Source: JAAGZL01 sp050297535 | GTDB taxonomy: Bacteria; Pseudomonadota; Gammaproteobacteria; Chromatiales; Chromatiaceae | Length of the DNA: 27,557 bases | Direction: 5' to 3' | Assembly (NCBI GenBank): GCA_050297535.1 | Contig: JBNKSV010000029.1 | Coordinates: 1 to 27,557, forward strand | In this document: piece after piece, positions 17,552-25,504 of the stretch | Position numbering within the stretch: position 1 is the stretch's first letter | Layout of the letters: every line of letters starts with the position of its first letter | The notes under the pieces: model-generated | What the model was told of the DNA's origin: nothing | Seen by the model: only the letters and a program-made list of their open reading frames with translations | The model's database searches: none | Translations under genes and position numbers: made by a program

Positions 17552-18487
17552 CTATGCTAACTCCTTGGGGAGAGAGAATTCCACTCTCTCCTCGCGTCCG
17601 GTTAGCTGTTCAACCTGTGCGGCCCCCCATTTCCTAAGTTTCTCAATAACCTGATTTACCAATAATTCCGGCGCGGATGCCCCGGCGGTCAGGCCGATAT
17701 TAGAAACAGCGCTAAACCACTCCTGCTGAATATCTTCAGCGGTATCTATAAGGTACGCACGTGTGCCGTTTTTCTCGGCGATCTCACGCAGGCGGTTGGA
17801 GTTGGAGCTGTTGGGTGAGCCCACCACCAGTACCAGATCACAGCGCTTGGCAAGTTCCTTGACCGCATCCTGCCGATTTTGGGTGGCGTAGCAGATGTCG
17901 TCCCGTCTGGGTTTTTGGATGGAGGGGAAGCGTTGGCACAGGGCATCAACCACCTGCTGTGAATCGTCCACAGATAGGGTGGTCTGGGTTACGTAGGCCA
18001 GTTTCGCCGGATTCTTGATTCGCAGTTTGGCCACATCCTCCGTGGTTATCACCGGATAAATCCCGCCTGCGTCCCCCTGGCACTGATATTGTCCCATGGT
18101 GCCCTCTACTTCCGGGTGTCCTGGATGTCCTATGAGGATGACCTCGTAACAGTCGCGGCTGAATCTGGCTACCTCCATGTGTACCTTAGTCACCAATGGG
18201 CAGGTGGCGTCGAATACCCTAAGGTCCCGTAGTTCCGCCTCGCGCCTCACCTCCAGGGATACGCCGTGGGCGCTGAAGATCACCGTGTTGCCATCCGGTA
18301 TCTCATCCAGTTCATCCACAAAGATGGCGCCGCGCTGGCGCAGGCTTTCCACCACGTAGCGATTGTGCACTACCTCGTGCCGAACGTAGATGGGTGCGCC
18401 GAACAGATCCAGGGCCCGGTTGACGATCTCAATGGCGCGATCCACGCCAGCACAGAATCCACGGGGGTTTGCCAGGATTACCTTCAC
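17552..18487 (-). CDS. ispH: 4-hydroxy-3-methylbut-2-enyl diphosphate reductase IspH
   Basis: IspH is the last enzyme of the MEP isoprenoid pathway, an iron-sulfur protein that turns HMBPP into IPP and DMAPP. The 311-residue product has the three cluster Cys in GFCAGVDRAIEIV, FDATCPLVTKVH and DICYATQNRQ, and the catalytic region GHPGHPEVEGTMGQY. The length matches the family (about 310-316). The start is GTG at 18487 with GAGGA about 10 bases upstream. It lies downstream of fkpB on the same strand, a common gammaproteobacterial pairing, but a 298-base repeat-filled gap separates them. Confidence 0.96.
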   Translation of the reverse strand: MKVILANPRGFCAGVDRAIEIVNRALDLFGAPIYVRHEVVHNRYVVESLRQRGAIFVDELDEIPDGNTVIFSAHGVSLEVRREAELRDLRVFDATCPLVTKVHMEVARFSRDCYEVILIGHPGHPEVEGTMGQYQCQGDAGGIYPVITTEDVAKLRIKNPAKLAYVTQTTLSVDDSQQVVDALCQRFPSIQKPRRDDICYATQNRQDAVKELAKRCDLVLVVGSPNSSNSNRLREIAEKNGTRAYLIDTAEDIQQEWFSAVSNIGLTAGASAPELLVNQVIEKLRKWGAAQVEQLTGREERVEFSLPKELA

Positions 18488-18527
18488 TTGTTAGTTTCCT
18501 CGTATGTTCTGCCAGACATATTTTAAT

Positions 18528-18765
18528 GATCGCTTTATCGCCCAGGGGACTGGGCTCCTACTATAACGCGCTGTTGTTTATGCGGCACATTGTGATTCTG
18601 TTGTAGGAGCTCTCTCCCGAGAGCGATGATTGCTGTTTACCGCCCAGGAGATTGGGCTCCTACTATAACGCGTTGTCGTTTATGCAGCACATTTTGACTC
18701 TGTTGTAGGAGCTCTCTCCCGAGGGCGATGATTGCTGTTTACCGCCCATGAGACTGGGCTTCTGC
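18528..18765. repeat. Tandem array of REP-like palindromes, 102-base period
   Basis: Two adjacent 102-base units (18539-18640 and 18641-18742) differ at 8 positions by my count (about 92% identity). A partial third unit runs to about 18765. Each period holds an about 61-base palindromic element (18603-18663; 18705-18765) that starts GTAGGAGC and ends GCTCCTAC, with inner hairpins CTCTC/GAG and CCCA/TGGG, joined by an about 41-base spacer. A left-truncated first element ends at 18561. The right end of the last element is degenerate (GCTTCTGC). It is the same family as 8643-8695. The array fills the gap between fkpB and ispH. Confidence 0.85.
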
Positions 18766-18785
18766 TCGATGCTATGTTGTCCATG

Positions 18786-19250
18786 CTAGCTATCCAGTTT
18801 TATATTTGGGGTGGTGACTTCCAGCACCTCTACCTTGAAGATCACTTCCATACCAGCCAGGGGGTGGTTGAAGTCGATCAACACCTCGTGATCGCGAATC
18901 TCCTGTACGATGCCAGCTACTTCGAGCCCATCCGGGGTGGTAAAGCCTATTATAAGTCCTGGCTCTAGCTCTATTTCCGGGCCGAAGTTGGCACGCGGCA
19001 TAGGCTGTACCTTGGCCTCGTCCCTGGGACCGAAGGCCTGGTCTGGCGTCAGGGTAAGCGACTGTTCGTCTCCAGCGACCAGTCCGTAGAGCGCCAGTTC
19101 CAACCCTTGTGAAACACTGCCGTCCCCAATGATGAAGGTGGTAGGTTCATCATCAAAGGTAGATGCCGCCTCGGTGCCGTCTGGCAGGGATATGGAGAAG
19201 TGCATGGTAACCTGGCTGCCAGGTACGATGTTGTTGCTGTGGTCGTTCAA
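18786..19250 (-). CDS. fkpB: FKBP-type peptidyl-prolyl isomerase FkpB (SlpA-like)
   Basis: This 154-residue SlyD/SlpA-class prolyl isomerase and chaperone acts in the cytoplasm. Motifs are VTMHFSISLPDGTEAASTFD, the FIIGDGSVSQGLELALYGL segment, the inserted flap DQAFGPRDEAKVQPMPRANF, and VLIDFNHPLAGMEVIFKVEVLEV. The only plausible start upstream of the conserved first strand is TTG at 19250, which directly follows an in-frame TAA; an AGGA lies about 9 bases before. Pairing with ispH downstream is the usual order (fkpB-ispH). Confidence 0.9.
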   Translation of the reverse strand: MNDHSNNIVPGSQVTMHFSISLPDGTEAASTFDDEPTTFIIGDGSVSQGLELALYGLVAGDEQSLTLTPDQAFGPRDEAKVQPMPRANFGPEIELEPGLIIGFTTPDGLEVAGIVQEIRDHEVLIDFNHPLAGMEVIFKVEVLEVTTPNIKLDS

Positions 19251-19283
19251 TTAACTCTGTCCTATTAACGTCTGTGGTGGGGT

Positions 19284-19817
19284 TCAATTCTTCCAAAATG
19301 TCTCTGTGCCAGCGGCTAGGGTGCGTGCCAATACGAACAGAAAGTCGGAGAGGCGGTTGAGGTATTGCATGCCGGTATTGTCTGGGTTCTCTTCCAACTG
19401 TTGCATGCTAATTACACGCCGTTCGGCCCGTCTGCAAACTGTTCTGGCCTGGTGGCAGCTAGCCGCCGCTGCCGTACCACCTGGTAGGATGAATTGTGTT
19501 AGCGGTGGTAGCTCTGCATCTAGCCTATCAATCTCTTTTTCCAAAACCGCTATGGCGTCTTCTTGCAGCAAAGAACTGTTTGGCGTGGCCAGATCGGCGC
19601 CTATGGCGAAGAGATCATGCTGGATGTGTAATAAAGGCTTCTTTAGATCTTGCGGAATATCCATGGCAGCCAGGACGCCGATCAGGCTGTTCAATTCGTC
19701 CACTGTGCCAATGGCCTCCATACGGGCGCTGTCTTTCCGCACACGTTGCCCGTCGGCCAGGCCGGTGCTGCCGTCGTCGCCTCTACGGGTGTAGATCTTG
19801 GAGCGTTTTATAGACAT
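19284..19817 (-). CDS. Cob(I)alamin adenosyltransferase, PduO/MMAB type
   Basis: The 177-residue protein transfers the adenosyl group of ATP to cob(I)alamin, making coenzyme B12. It begins MSIKRSKIYTRRGDDGSTGLADG, the ATP-binding signature of the PduO type, followed by GTVDELNSLIGVLAAMDI, the PGG segment (QFILPGGTAAAASCHQARTVCRRAERRV) and the C-terminal LNRLSDFLFVLART. ATG 19817 fits the family start; a TTG at 19859 would add 14 residues that do not look conserved. It lies upstream of fkpB in the same direction with a 33-base gap. No cobalamin riboswitch is visible in the short leader. Confidence 0.9.
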   Translation of the reverse strand: MSIKRSKIYTRRGDDGSTGLADGQRVRKDSARMEAIGTVDELNSLIGVLAAMDIPQDLKKPLLHIQHDLFAIGADLATPNSSLLQEDAIAVLEKEIDRLDAELPPLTQFILPGGTAAAASCHQARTVCRRAERRVISMQQLEENPDNTGMQYLNRLSDFLFVLARTLAAGTETFWKN

Positions 19818-19916
19818 ATCAACCCCATTATATATGTTTTGGGCAGGGAATTTCTTCAAGAAACGACGCCCGGCGGGTTAAACTAGCGGCTGTTTTGTTA
19901 TCGCAGGAGTTGGCGG

Positions 19917-20252
19917 ATGTTGATTGAAGGCCCTTTACGTATAACTGTCGCAGAGGCTGCGGCCGGGCAAGGTTGGGTGCTGGTTCTCGCCTTTAAACCG
20001 GAGTTCCAGTCCTTGGGCCTGGAGGGGCAGGCGGCCCAGTTTCGGGATTATCTGCAAAAATTGCATTCGGATATCGCCGCTATCGCAGATGAAGACGACC
20101 GTAACCGCGCCGGGATGCTGATCATTCAGCAGGTCGTGGAGCAGTTGCTGCCCCACGTGGAGGCCGGAGAGTTGGAGCTGGAGGAGAGTATCATCATCCA
20201 GATTCAGCAGAACTCCCAGGTGGTGGCGCTCACCGATTTGTTGCAACAATAA
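19917..20252 (+). CDS. Unrecognised 111-residue acidic protein
   Basis: I do not recognise this gene. The product has no signal peptide, membrane segment or Cys. It is Glu/Gln-rich and probably mostly helical: a short beta-like start (LRITVAEAAAGQGWVLVLAF), then amphipathic helices through FRDYLQKLHSDIAAIADEDDRNRAG and IIQQVVEQLLPHVEAGELELEES, ending in a Gln-rich tail. ATG 19917 is supported by CAGGAG with about 9-base spacing. It is divergent from the PduO-type gene, and rimO follows 124 bases later past a hairpin repeat. Codon use looks like that of its neighbours, so I take it to be a real gene. Confidence 0.65.
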   Translation: MLIEGPLRITVAEAAAGQGWVLVLAFKPEFQSLGLEGQAAQFRDYLQKLHSDIAAIADEDDRNRAGMLIIQQVVEQLLPHVEAGELELEESIIIQIQQNSQVVALTDLLQQ

Positions 20253-20315
20253 CCATAAAATATGAAAACCCAAACTGGATCTTTTCTCTATCCTGGGGGA
20301 GGTGTGTTGGCTATA

Positions 20316-20351
20316 CCCCTCACCCCAACCCTCTCCCCAAAGGGGAGAGGG
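20316..20351. repeat. CCCTCACCCCAACC-type hairpin repeat
   Basis: A 10-bp perfect stem (CCCTCTCCCC at 20329-20338 with GGGGAGAGGG at 20342-20351) with an AAA loop is preceded by CCCCTCACCCCAA. This is a well-known type of intergenic repeat in many proteobacterial genomes. It lies 25 bases before rimO. With no T-run it is not a classic terminator, though the hairpin could slow RNA polymerase or protect mRNA ends. Confidence 0.75.
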
Positions 20352-20376
20352 AGGTTAACTCTAGCAGTCTGTTGAT

Positions 20377-21708
20377 ATGAGTAGCTCTCCGCCACGCATC
20401 GGCTTCGTAAGCCTTGGTTGTCCCAAGAACCTGGTGGATTCGGAGCGCATCCTGACCCAGATGCGTGCCGAAGGCTATTTGGTTACGGATTCATACGCCG
20501 ATGCTGATCTGGTGGTGGTAAATACTTGTGGATTTATCGACGCGGCGGTTGAGGAGTCGCTCAGCGCCATCGGCGAGGCCATAAACGAAAACGGGCGGGT
20601 GATTGTAACCGGCTGCCTAGGTGCCAGGGATGATATGATACTCAAGTCCCATCCCGAGGTGTTGGCGGTCAGCGGGGCCCATGCCTACGAGGATGTGATG
20701 ATGGCGGTGCACAAGGAATTGCCGCCGCCCCAGCATCCATATCTGGATGCGGTTCCGCCCCAGGGGATCAAGCTAACCCCGCGTCACTACGCCTATCTGA
20801 AGATCTCCGAGGGCTGCAACCATAGTTGTAGCTTCTGCATAATTCCGCAGTTGCGTGGAGGTCTGGTTAGTCGACCTATCGACGCGGTGCTGCGCGAGGC
20901 GGAAAACCTGGTCCAGGCCGGGGTGCGGGAGCTGTTGGTGGTGGCGCAAGACACCAGCGCCTACGGTCTGGATATCAAGTATCGACCAGGATTCTGGGGT
21001 GGCCGCCCCCTGCAAAGCAATCTCAGTGATCTTGCGTCGGCGTTGGGTGATCTGGGTATCTGGGTGCGGATGCACTACATCTACCCATATCCCAGCGTAG
21101 ACGCCCTGATCCCCCTGATGGCCGATGGCAAGATACTGCCCTACCTGGATATCCCCCTGCAACACGGTAGTGAACGGGTGTTGCGGGCCATGCAGCGTCC
21201 GGCCGCAAGTGAGAAGGTGCTGGAGCGTATCAGGTCCTGGCGCGATATCTTCCCGGATATCACCCTGCGCAGTACCTTTATCGTGGGTTTCCCAGGTGAG
21301 ACCGAAGCCGAGTTTGAGGAGTTGCTGGATTTTCTGGCCGAAGCCAGATTGGACCGGGTCGGCGCATTCACCTATTCGCCGGTGGATGGGGCTAGCGCCA
21401 ATGCCTTGCCGGATCAGATAGCGGATGAGGTGAAGCAGGAGCGTCTGGAAAGATTCATGCAAGTGCAGGCAGAGATCAGCAGGGAGCGTCTGCAGGCCAA
21501 GATCGGTAGCGAGATGTTGGTATTGGTGGACGAGGTGTACGCTGATCGAATCATTGCCAGGAGTAGCTCCGATGCCCCTGAGATCGACGGTACGGTAATC
21601 ATAGAGGGCGGATGGGATATTGATCCGGGTGATTTTATGCAAGTCAGGATTACCGCTGCCGCCGAGCATGACCTGTTTGCGGTCCCGACCGATTTCGAGG
21701 AAGAGTGA
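20377..21708 (+). CDS. rimO: Ribosomal protein uS12 methylthiotransferase RimO
   Basis: This radical SAM enzyme adds a methylthio group to Asp88/89 of ribosomal protein S12. The 443-residue protein has the UPF0004 domain with cluster Cys in SLGCPKN, VNTCGFI and TGCLGAR. The radical SAM motif CNHSCSFC (C147, C151, C154) follows, then a C-terminal TRAM domain (about 375-440). IPLQHGSERVLRAMQRP and the FIVGFPGETEAEFEELL segment separate it from MiaB. The stop shares one base with the mutT start (TGATG), so the two are translationally coupled. Confidence 0.95.
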   Translation: MSSSPPRIGFVSLGCPKNLVDSERILTQMRAEGYLVTDSYADADLVVVNTCGFIDAAVEESLSAIGEAINENGRVIVTGCLGARDDMILKSHPEVLAVSGAHAYEDVMMAVHKELPPPQHPYLDAVPPQGIKLTPRHYAYLKISEGCNHSCSFCIIPQLRGGLVSRPIDAVLREAENLVQAGVRELLVVAQDTSAYGLDIKYRPGFWGGRPLQSNLSDLASALGDLGIWVRMHYIYPYPSVDALIPLMADGKILPYLDIPLQHGSERVLRAMQRPAASEKVLERIRSWRDIFPDITLRSTFIVGFPGETEAEFEELLDFLAEARLDRVGAFTYSPVDGASANALPDQIADEVKQERLERFMQVQAEISRERLQAKIGSEMLVLVDEVYADRIIARSSSDAPEIDGTVIIEGGWDIDPGDFMQVRITAAAEHDLFAVPTDFEEE

Positions 21709-22646
21709 TGTCGCCCGTACACGTGGCAGCTGCGGTAATCTGCGACGACCAGGGGCGCGTCCTCTTGACCAAGCGGGGAGAGGACACCCATCAGGGCGGA
21801 CTCTGGGAGTTTCCCGGCGGCAAGCTGGAGGACGGTGAGACGGTCGCGCAGGGATTGTGGCGGGAGATCAAAGAGGAACTTGGGATTGAGCTGCAGGTAC
21901 AGCGTCCACTGATCAAGAATCTGCATCACTACCCGGATAAATCGGTGTTGCTGGACGTGCATCTGGTTACGGACTATCTAGGTACTCCACAGGGGCTGGA
22001 GGGACAGCCGTTGCAATGGGTGGAGCCTACGAGTCTGGCGGACTACCCCATGCCGGCGGCAGATCTGCCCGTGATAACGGCAATCAATCTGGCGGAGCGC
22101 TATCTCATAACCGGCCCTGATCCGAGACAGCCAGTGCAGTTCCTGGATAGATTGCAACTTGCACTGGATAGAGGTCTGCGTCTGGTGCAGTTGCGGGTTG
22201 GAGATATAACTGAACCGCAACTGCTGGAGTTGGGGAAGGGTGCGCTCCAGTTATGTCATGCCAAGGGTGCCCGCATGTTACTCAACGGCTCGCCTGAACT
22301 TGCCATGGAGATGGGGGCAGATGGGGTGCATCTAAATAGCAGGCGTCTGTTGCAACTGACTGCCAGGCCGCTATCGAAGGAGAAACTGGTGGCAGCCTCC
22401 TGTCACTCTCAAGATGAGTTGTTCCATGCCGCAGAGATCGGACTGGATTTTGCGGTGCTATCTCCAGTGCAGAAGACCAGCAGCCATCCCGAGGCCATGC
22501 CATTGGGGTGGGAGAGTTTTTCCGCCATGGTCGATGAGGTCGGCATGCCGGTGTATGCATTGGGCGGCATGCAGGAATCAGACTTGGATACGGCGTGGCG
22601 TAATGGCGCTCAGGGGATAGCCGGTATCGGTTGTTTTTGGGATTGA
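21708..22646 (+). CDS. mutT: MutT-like Nudix hydrolase fused to a ThiE-like domain
   Basis: The N-terminal about 130 residues form a MutT Nudix domain: FPGGKLEDGE and LWREIKEELGI complete the box GX5EX7REUXEEXGU. MutT hydrolyses 8-oxo-dGTP and prevents A:T to C:G mutations. The C-terminal about 170 residues resemble thiamine phosphate synthase (LRLVQLRV, GADGVHLNSRRL, YALGGM). Key ThiE positions are changed: the usual QLREK is QLRVG, and the usual ND before the Mg site is NG. The second domain is therefore probably not a working ThiE. Such MutT-ThiE-like fusions are known in gammaproteobacteria such as Pseudomonas. GTG 21705 is an alternative start. The gene ends 8 bases from convergent yacG. 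Confidence 0.88.
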   Translation: MSPVHVAAAVICDDQGRVLLTKRGEDTHQGGLWEFPGGKLEDGETVAQGLWREIKEELGIELQVQRPLIKNLHHYPDKSVLLDVHLVTDYLGTPQGLEGQPLQWVEPTSLADYPMPAADLPVITAINLAERYLITGPDPRQPVQFLDRLQLALDRGLRLVQLRVGDITEPQLLELGKGALQLCHAKGARMLLNGSPELAMEMGADGVHLNSRRLLQLTARPLSKEKLVAASCHSQDELFHAAEIGLDFAVLSPVQKTSSHPEAMPLGWESFSAMVDEVGMPVYALGGMQESDLDTAWRNGAQGIAGIGCFWD

Positions 22647-22654
22647 TTAACGGT

Positions 22655-22831
22655 CTATGGTTCGTCCGTATCCGGTGCGCCTTTGTCCGGGATACGATGG
22701 TTTTCCTCTAACCAGTCTCCCAGATCAATCAGTTTGCAGCGTTCACTACAGAATGGTCTCCATAGTGAGGCTTCGCTCCATTCCACCGGTTTGCCACAGG
22801 TTGGGCACTTGGCTGTTATCTTCTCACTCAT
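22655..22831 (-). CDS. yacG: DNA gyrase inhibitor / zinc protein YacG
   Basis: This 58-residue product, translated by hand from ATG 22831 to TAG 22655, begins MSEKITAKCPTCGKPVEW. It has four zinc ligands C9, C12, C28 and C32 in CPTC and CSERC, followed by LIDLGDWLEENHRIP, the typical YacG ending, and an acidic tail. YacG binds GyrB and inhibits gyrase in E. coli. It lies downstream of modC on the same strand after 134 bases, and tail to tail with mutT. Confidence 0.93.
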   Translation of the reverse strand: MSEKITAKCPTCGKPVEWSEASLWRPFCSERCKLIDLGDWLEENHRIPDKGAPDTDEP

Positions 22832-22965
22832 GGTGTTAGATGGTACAACAGGGTGGGTTGGGCAGCCTAATTCAGAATAGTTTTGGCGTTTTAGCTATCG
22901 CTATATTGGCGGCCTGAATTTGTACGTGGCGCCGCAAGATGGTTCGGGGCCTGTGAATTGCGCCT

Positions 22966-24039
22966 CTAGCTCAATAACGAGACACTCTTCACCTGGGCAA
23001 ACATCCCTTTCCCTTCATGTATCCCCAACGCCACCGCGGAGCGGCGGGTGATGCGCGCTAAGAGTGTTTGTCCATCTTCCAGAGCGACCCGCACCATTAT
23101 CTGACTGGGGCAGATCTCATGGGTGTCGATTACCTTGACCGGTAGGATGTTAATGATGCTGGTATCAGAGTGTGGCTTGAGGGCAAGGCTGACATCCCGG
23201 GCCTGGATCTCCACCCGGGCGCGCTTACCCACCGGCAGGTCTTCTCGCGTCACCGCGACCCGGCCGCCGTGCATGCCGATCCAGGTGAGGTGATAGCTGG
23301 TGTCGTGGGCCGAGACATGGCCCTCCAGGATGGAGGTGGCGTCGTCGAAGTTGGCCAGCGGCAGGTCCAGGCGCGTCAACAGGTCCGGGGCTGCGCCTTG
23401 CGCGACTACCTTTCCCTCCTCAAGCAAGACCAACTGATCGGCGAGGCGCGCTACCTCGTTGGGGTCGTGGGATACATAGATGGATGGGATGGCGAACTGA
23501 TCATGCAGACTCTCCAGATAGGGCAGAATGGCCTGTTTCGCGGCGTGATCCAGGGCGGATAGTGGTTCGTCCATAAGCAGCAGGCGCGGGCTGGTTAGCA
23601 ACGCCCGGGCGATGGCCACGCGTTGGCGTTCGCCGCCGGAGAGGGTGTGCGTGGCCCGGTGTAATAGAGGGCCAATACCTAGTATCTCCACAGCGTTGTC
23701 GAAATCCACTTTTCGTTGCAGCTTTGGCACCAGTTTGCGGCCATAATCTAGGTTCTTGCGTACAGACAGGTGCGGGAACAGGCTGGCCTCCTGAAATACA
23801 TATCCGATCGGGCGCTGGTGCGCAGGCAGGAAGTGGTGATACTCCTGCCAGGTATCGCCATTGATCCTGACTAAACCCTGTTCCACCTGCATCAATCCCG
23901 CGATGGCCCGCAGGATGCTGGTCTTGCCAGAGCCGGAGCGTCCGAACAGCGCGGTCACTCCGCTGGCCGGGACGCTAAAGTTGGCGTCCAAATGCAGGTC
24001 GCCCAGGCGGTGTTTTAGTCTGACCTCGATGCCGCTCAT
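22966..24039 (-). CDS. modC: Molybdate ABC transporter ATP-binding protein ModC
   Basis: This 357-residue ATPase energises molybdate import. Walker A GRSGSGKT lies at about residues 33-40, with the Q-loop in GYVFQEASLFPHL, signature LSGGERQRVAIARAL and Walker B LLLMDEPLSALDH. The C-terminal about 130 residues form the regulatory TOBE/Mop domain that can bind molybdate (RVEIQARDVSLAL, ILPVKVI). ATG 24039 is chosen because it forms an ATGA overlap with the modB stop; a longer frame up to 24141 exists but runs into modB and lacks family similarity. Confidence 0.96.
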   Translation of the reverse strand: MSGIEVRLKHRLGDLHLDANFSVPASGVTALFGRSGSGKTSILRAIAGLMQVEQGLVRINGDTWQEYHHFLPAHQRPIGYVFQEASLFPHLSVRKNLDYGRKLVPKLQRKVDFDNAVEILGIGPLLHRATHTLSGGERQRVAIARALLTSPRLLLMDEPLSALDHAAKQAILPYLESLHDQFAIPSIYVSHDPNEVARLADQLVLLEEGKVVAQGAAPDLLTRLDLPLANFDDATSILEGHVSAHDTSYHLTWIGMHGGRVAVTREDLPVGKRARVEIQARDVSLALKPHSDTSIINILPVKVIDTHEICPSQIMVRVALEDGQTLLARITRRSAVALGIHEGKGMFAQVKSVSLLS

Positions 24040-24710
24040 ATCCCGCTCCTGCGCAGGTGTTTCTCCAGAGCATACATGGTGAAGACCACGAGAAAGGAGA
24101 ACACTAGCATGCCTCCTGCTAGCCAATGGGCCTGGGTCCACTCCAGAGATTCCACATGGTCATAGATGGCAACCGACAGCACCTTGGTCTCGCCCGGGAT
24201 ATTGCCACCGATCATCAGGATTACTCCGAACTCGCCCATGGTATGGGCAAAGCCTAGTACCGCACCGGTTAGTATGCCTGGTCTGGCCAGGGGCAGGGCG
24301 ATGGTAAAGAAACGGCGCAGGGGCGAGGCGCGTAGGGTGGCGGCCACCTCCAGCGGCCGGTCACCCATTGCCTCGAAGGCGTTGCGTACCGGTTGCACCA
24401 TGAAGGGCATGGAGTAGATGGCCGACCCTACCACCAGGCCGGCAAAGGTGAAGGGCAGGGTACCGAGTCCTAGGCTGGCGGTGATATTGCCAATCGGTCC
24501 TTCGGGTCCCAGCAACAACAACAGGTAGAAACCCAGCACCGTGGGTGGCAGCACCAGTGGCAGGGCCACCAGGCTACCGACCACCTCCTTCCAGCGGGCA
24601 TGGGAGCTGGCCAGCCACCAGGCCACAGGGGTCCCTGCGATCAGCAGAACCACTGTGGTTATGGAGGCCAGTTTCAGGGTTAGCCAGACCGGTTCCCAAT
24701 CCAATGTCAT
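24036..24710 (-). CDS. modB: Molybdate ABC transporter permease ModB
   Basis: This 224-residue inner-membrane permease has about five hydrophobic segments. LTLKLASITTVVLLIAGTPVAWWLA and VVGSLVALPLVLPPTVLGFYLLLLLG are typical of ModB. The ABC coupling (EAA) loop lies in LEVAATLRASPLRRFFTIALPLARPGIL. The GFAHTMGEFGVILMIGGNIPGETKVLSVAIYDHVE stretch is highly conserved in molybdate permeases. It overlaps modC by 4 bases and follows modA by 12 bases. Confidence 0.96.
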   Translation of the reverse strand: MTLDWEPVWLTLKLASITTVVLLIAGTPVAWWLASSHARWKEVVGSLVALPLVLPPTVLGFYLLLLLGPEGPIGNITASLGLGTLPFTFAGLVVGSAIYSMPFMVQPVRNAFEAMGDRPLEVAATLRASPLRRFFTIALPLARPGILTGAVLGFAHTMGEFGVILMIGGNIPGETKVLSVAIYDHVESLEWTQAHWLAGGMLVFSFLVVFTMYALEKHLRRSGI

Positions 24711-24722
24711 GCCAGAATACCC

Positions 24723-25466
24723 CTATTCGACGCCGTAGCCGTATTTTTCGATAACGACTTTGGCCGCGTCGCTCTTCAGATAGTCCAGCAGCGCCTGGGC
24801 AGCCGGGTTGTTCTTGCCCTTGCTGAGCAGTACTGCATCCTGACGGATGGGGGCGTATAGGTTGTCTGGGATAAGCCAGCGGCTGCCGCTGTCATTCAGG
24901 GCGATCTGGGCCAGAGCTACAAAGCCAAATTCGGCATTGCCAGTGGCGGCGAACTGGTGGGTTTGGGCGATGCTGTCGCCGATCACTAGTTTGGGTTCTA
25001 TGGCTGCATATACCCCCAGATTCCGCATTATCTCCACCGCAGCTGCGCCATAAGGTGCGGTCTTGGGATTGGCTATGGCGATCTTTTTGAAGTCGCCGGT
25101 ACGCAATGCCTCTTCGCTGGCGGTGCGCTTGGCGTCACTGCTCCACAAGACCAGCTTGCCGACTGCGTAGGTAAAGCGTCCGCTGGCGCCGCTCTTATCC
25201 TCCAGTAGCTTAGGACGTTTCTGATCGGCGGCCAGGAAAACCTCGAATGGTGCCCCGTTTTCAATCTGCGTATACAGCTTGCCGGTGGAACCGAAGCTGA
25301 CTACGGCATGATGTCCGCTGGCCTGTTCGAAATTGGACGCGATCTCCTTCATGGCGGCGGTGAAGTTGGCGGCTACCGCCACGTGCACATCGTCCGCCTG
25401 TGCCATAGGGCTGCCCACAAGCAGGACTAAGGCGCTGAGGGTATAGGTGAATGTCTTGAAATGCAT
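24723..25466 (-). CDS. modA: Periplasmic molybdate-binding protein ModA
   Basis: The 247-residue protein has a Sec signal peptide (FKTFTYTLSALVLLVGSPMAQA, cut before DDVHVAVAAN). The mature part starts VHVAVAANFTAAMKEIASNFEQ and has the oxyanion-binding segments SFGSTGKLYTQIENGAPFEVFLAAD and GDSIAQTHQFAATGNAEFGFVALAQ. It delivers molybdate (and tungstate) to ModBC. AAGGAG stands 7 bases before ATG 25466. The gap to modE is only 38 bases with no promoter seen, so modA is probably transcribed with modE. Confidence 0.95.
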   Translation of the reverse strand: MHFKTFTYTLSALVLLVGSPMAQADDVHVAVAANFTAAMKEIASNFEQASGHHAVVSFGSTGKLYTQIENGAPFEVFLAADQKRPKLLEDKSGASGRFTYAVGKLVLWSSDAKRTASEEALRTGDFKKIAIANPKTAPYGAAAVEIMRNLGVYAAIEPKLVIGDSIAQTHQFAATGNAEFGFVALAQIALNDSGSRWLIPDNLYAPIRQDAVLLSKGKNNPAAQALLDYLKSDAAKVVIEKYGYGVE

Positions 25467-25504
25467 TTTGTTACTCCTTACTACTTTCTTTAAGAAAAGG
25501 GCGG

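Noticed and set aside
18539..18770. Tandem repeats considered as a CRISPR array
   Set aside because: The whole 102-base period is repeated, including what would be the spacer, and no cas gene is present. The palindromic REP-like explanation fits better.
22897..22906. ATCGCTATAT in the modC-yacG gap as a ModE site
   Set aside because: Only one arm is present; no matching second arm lies at the right distance.
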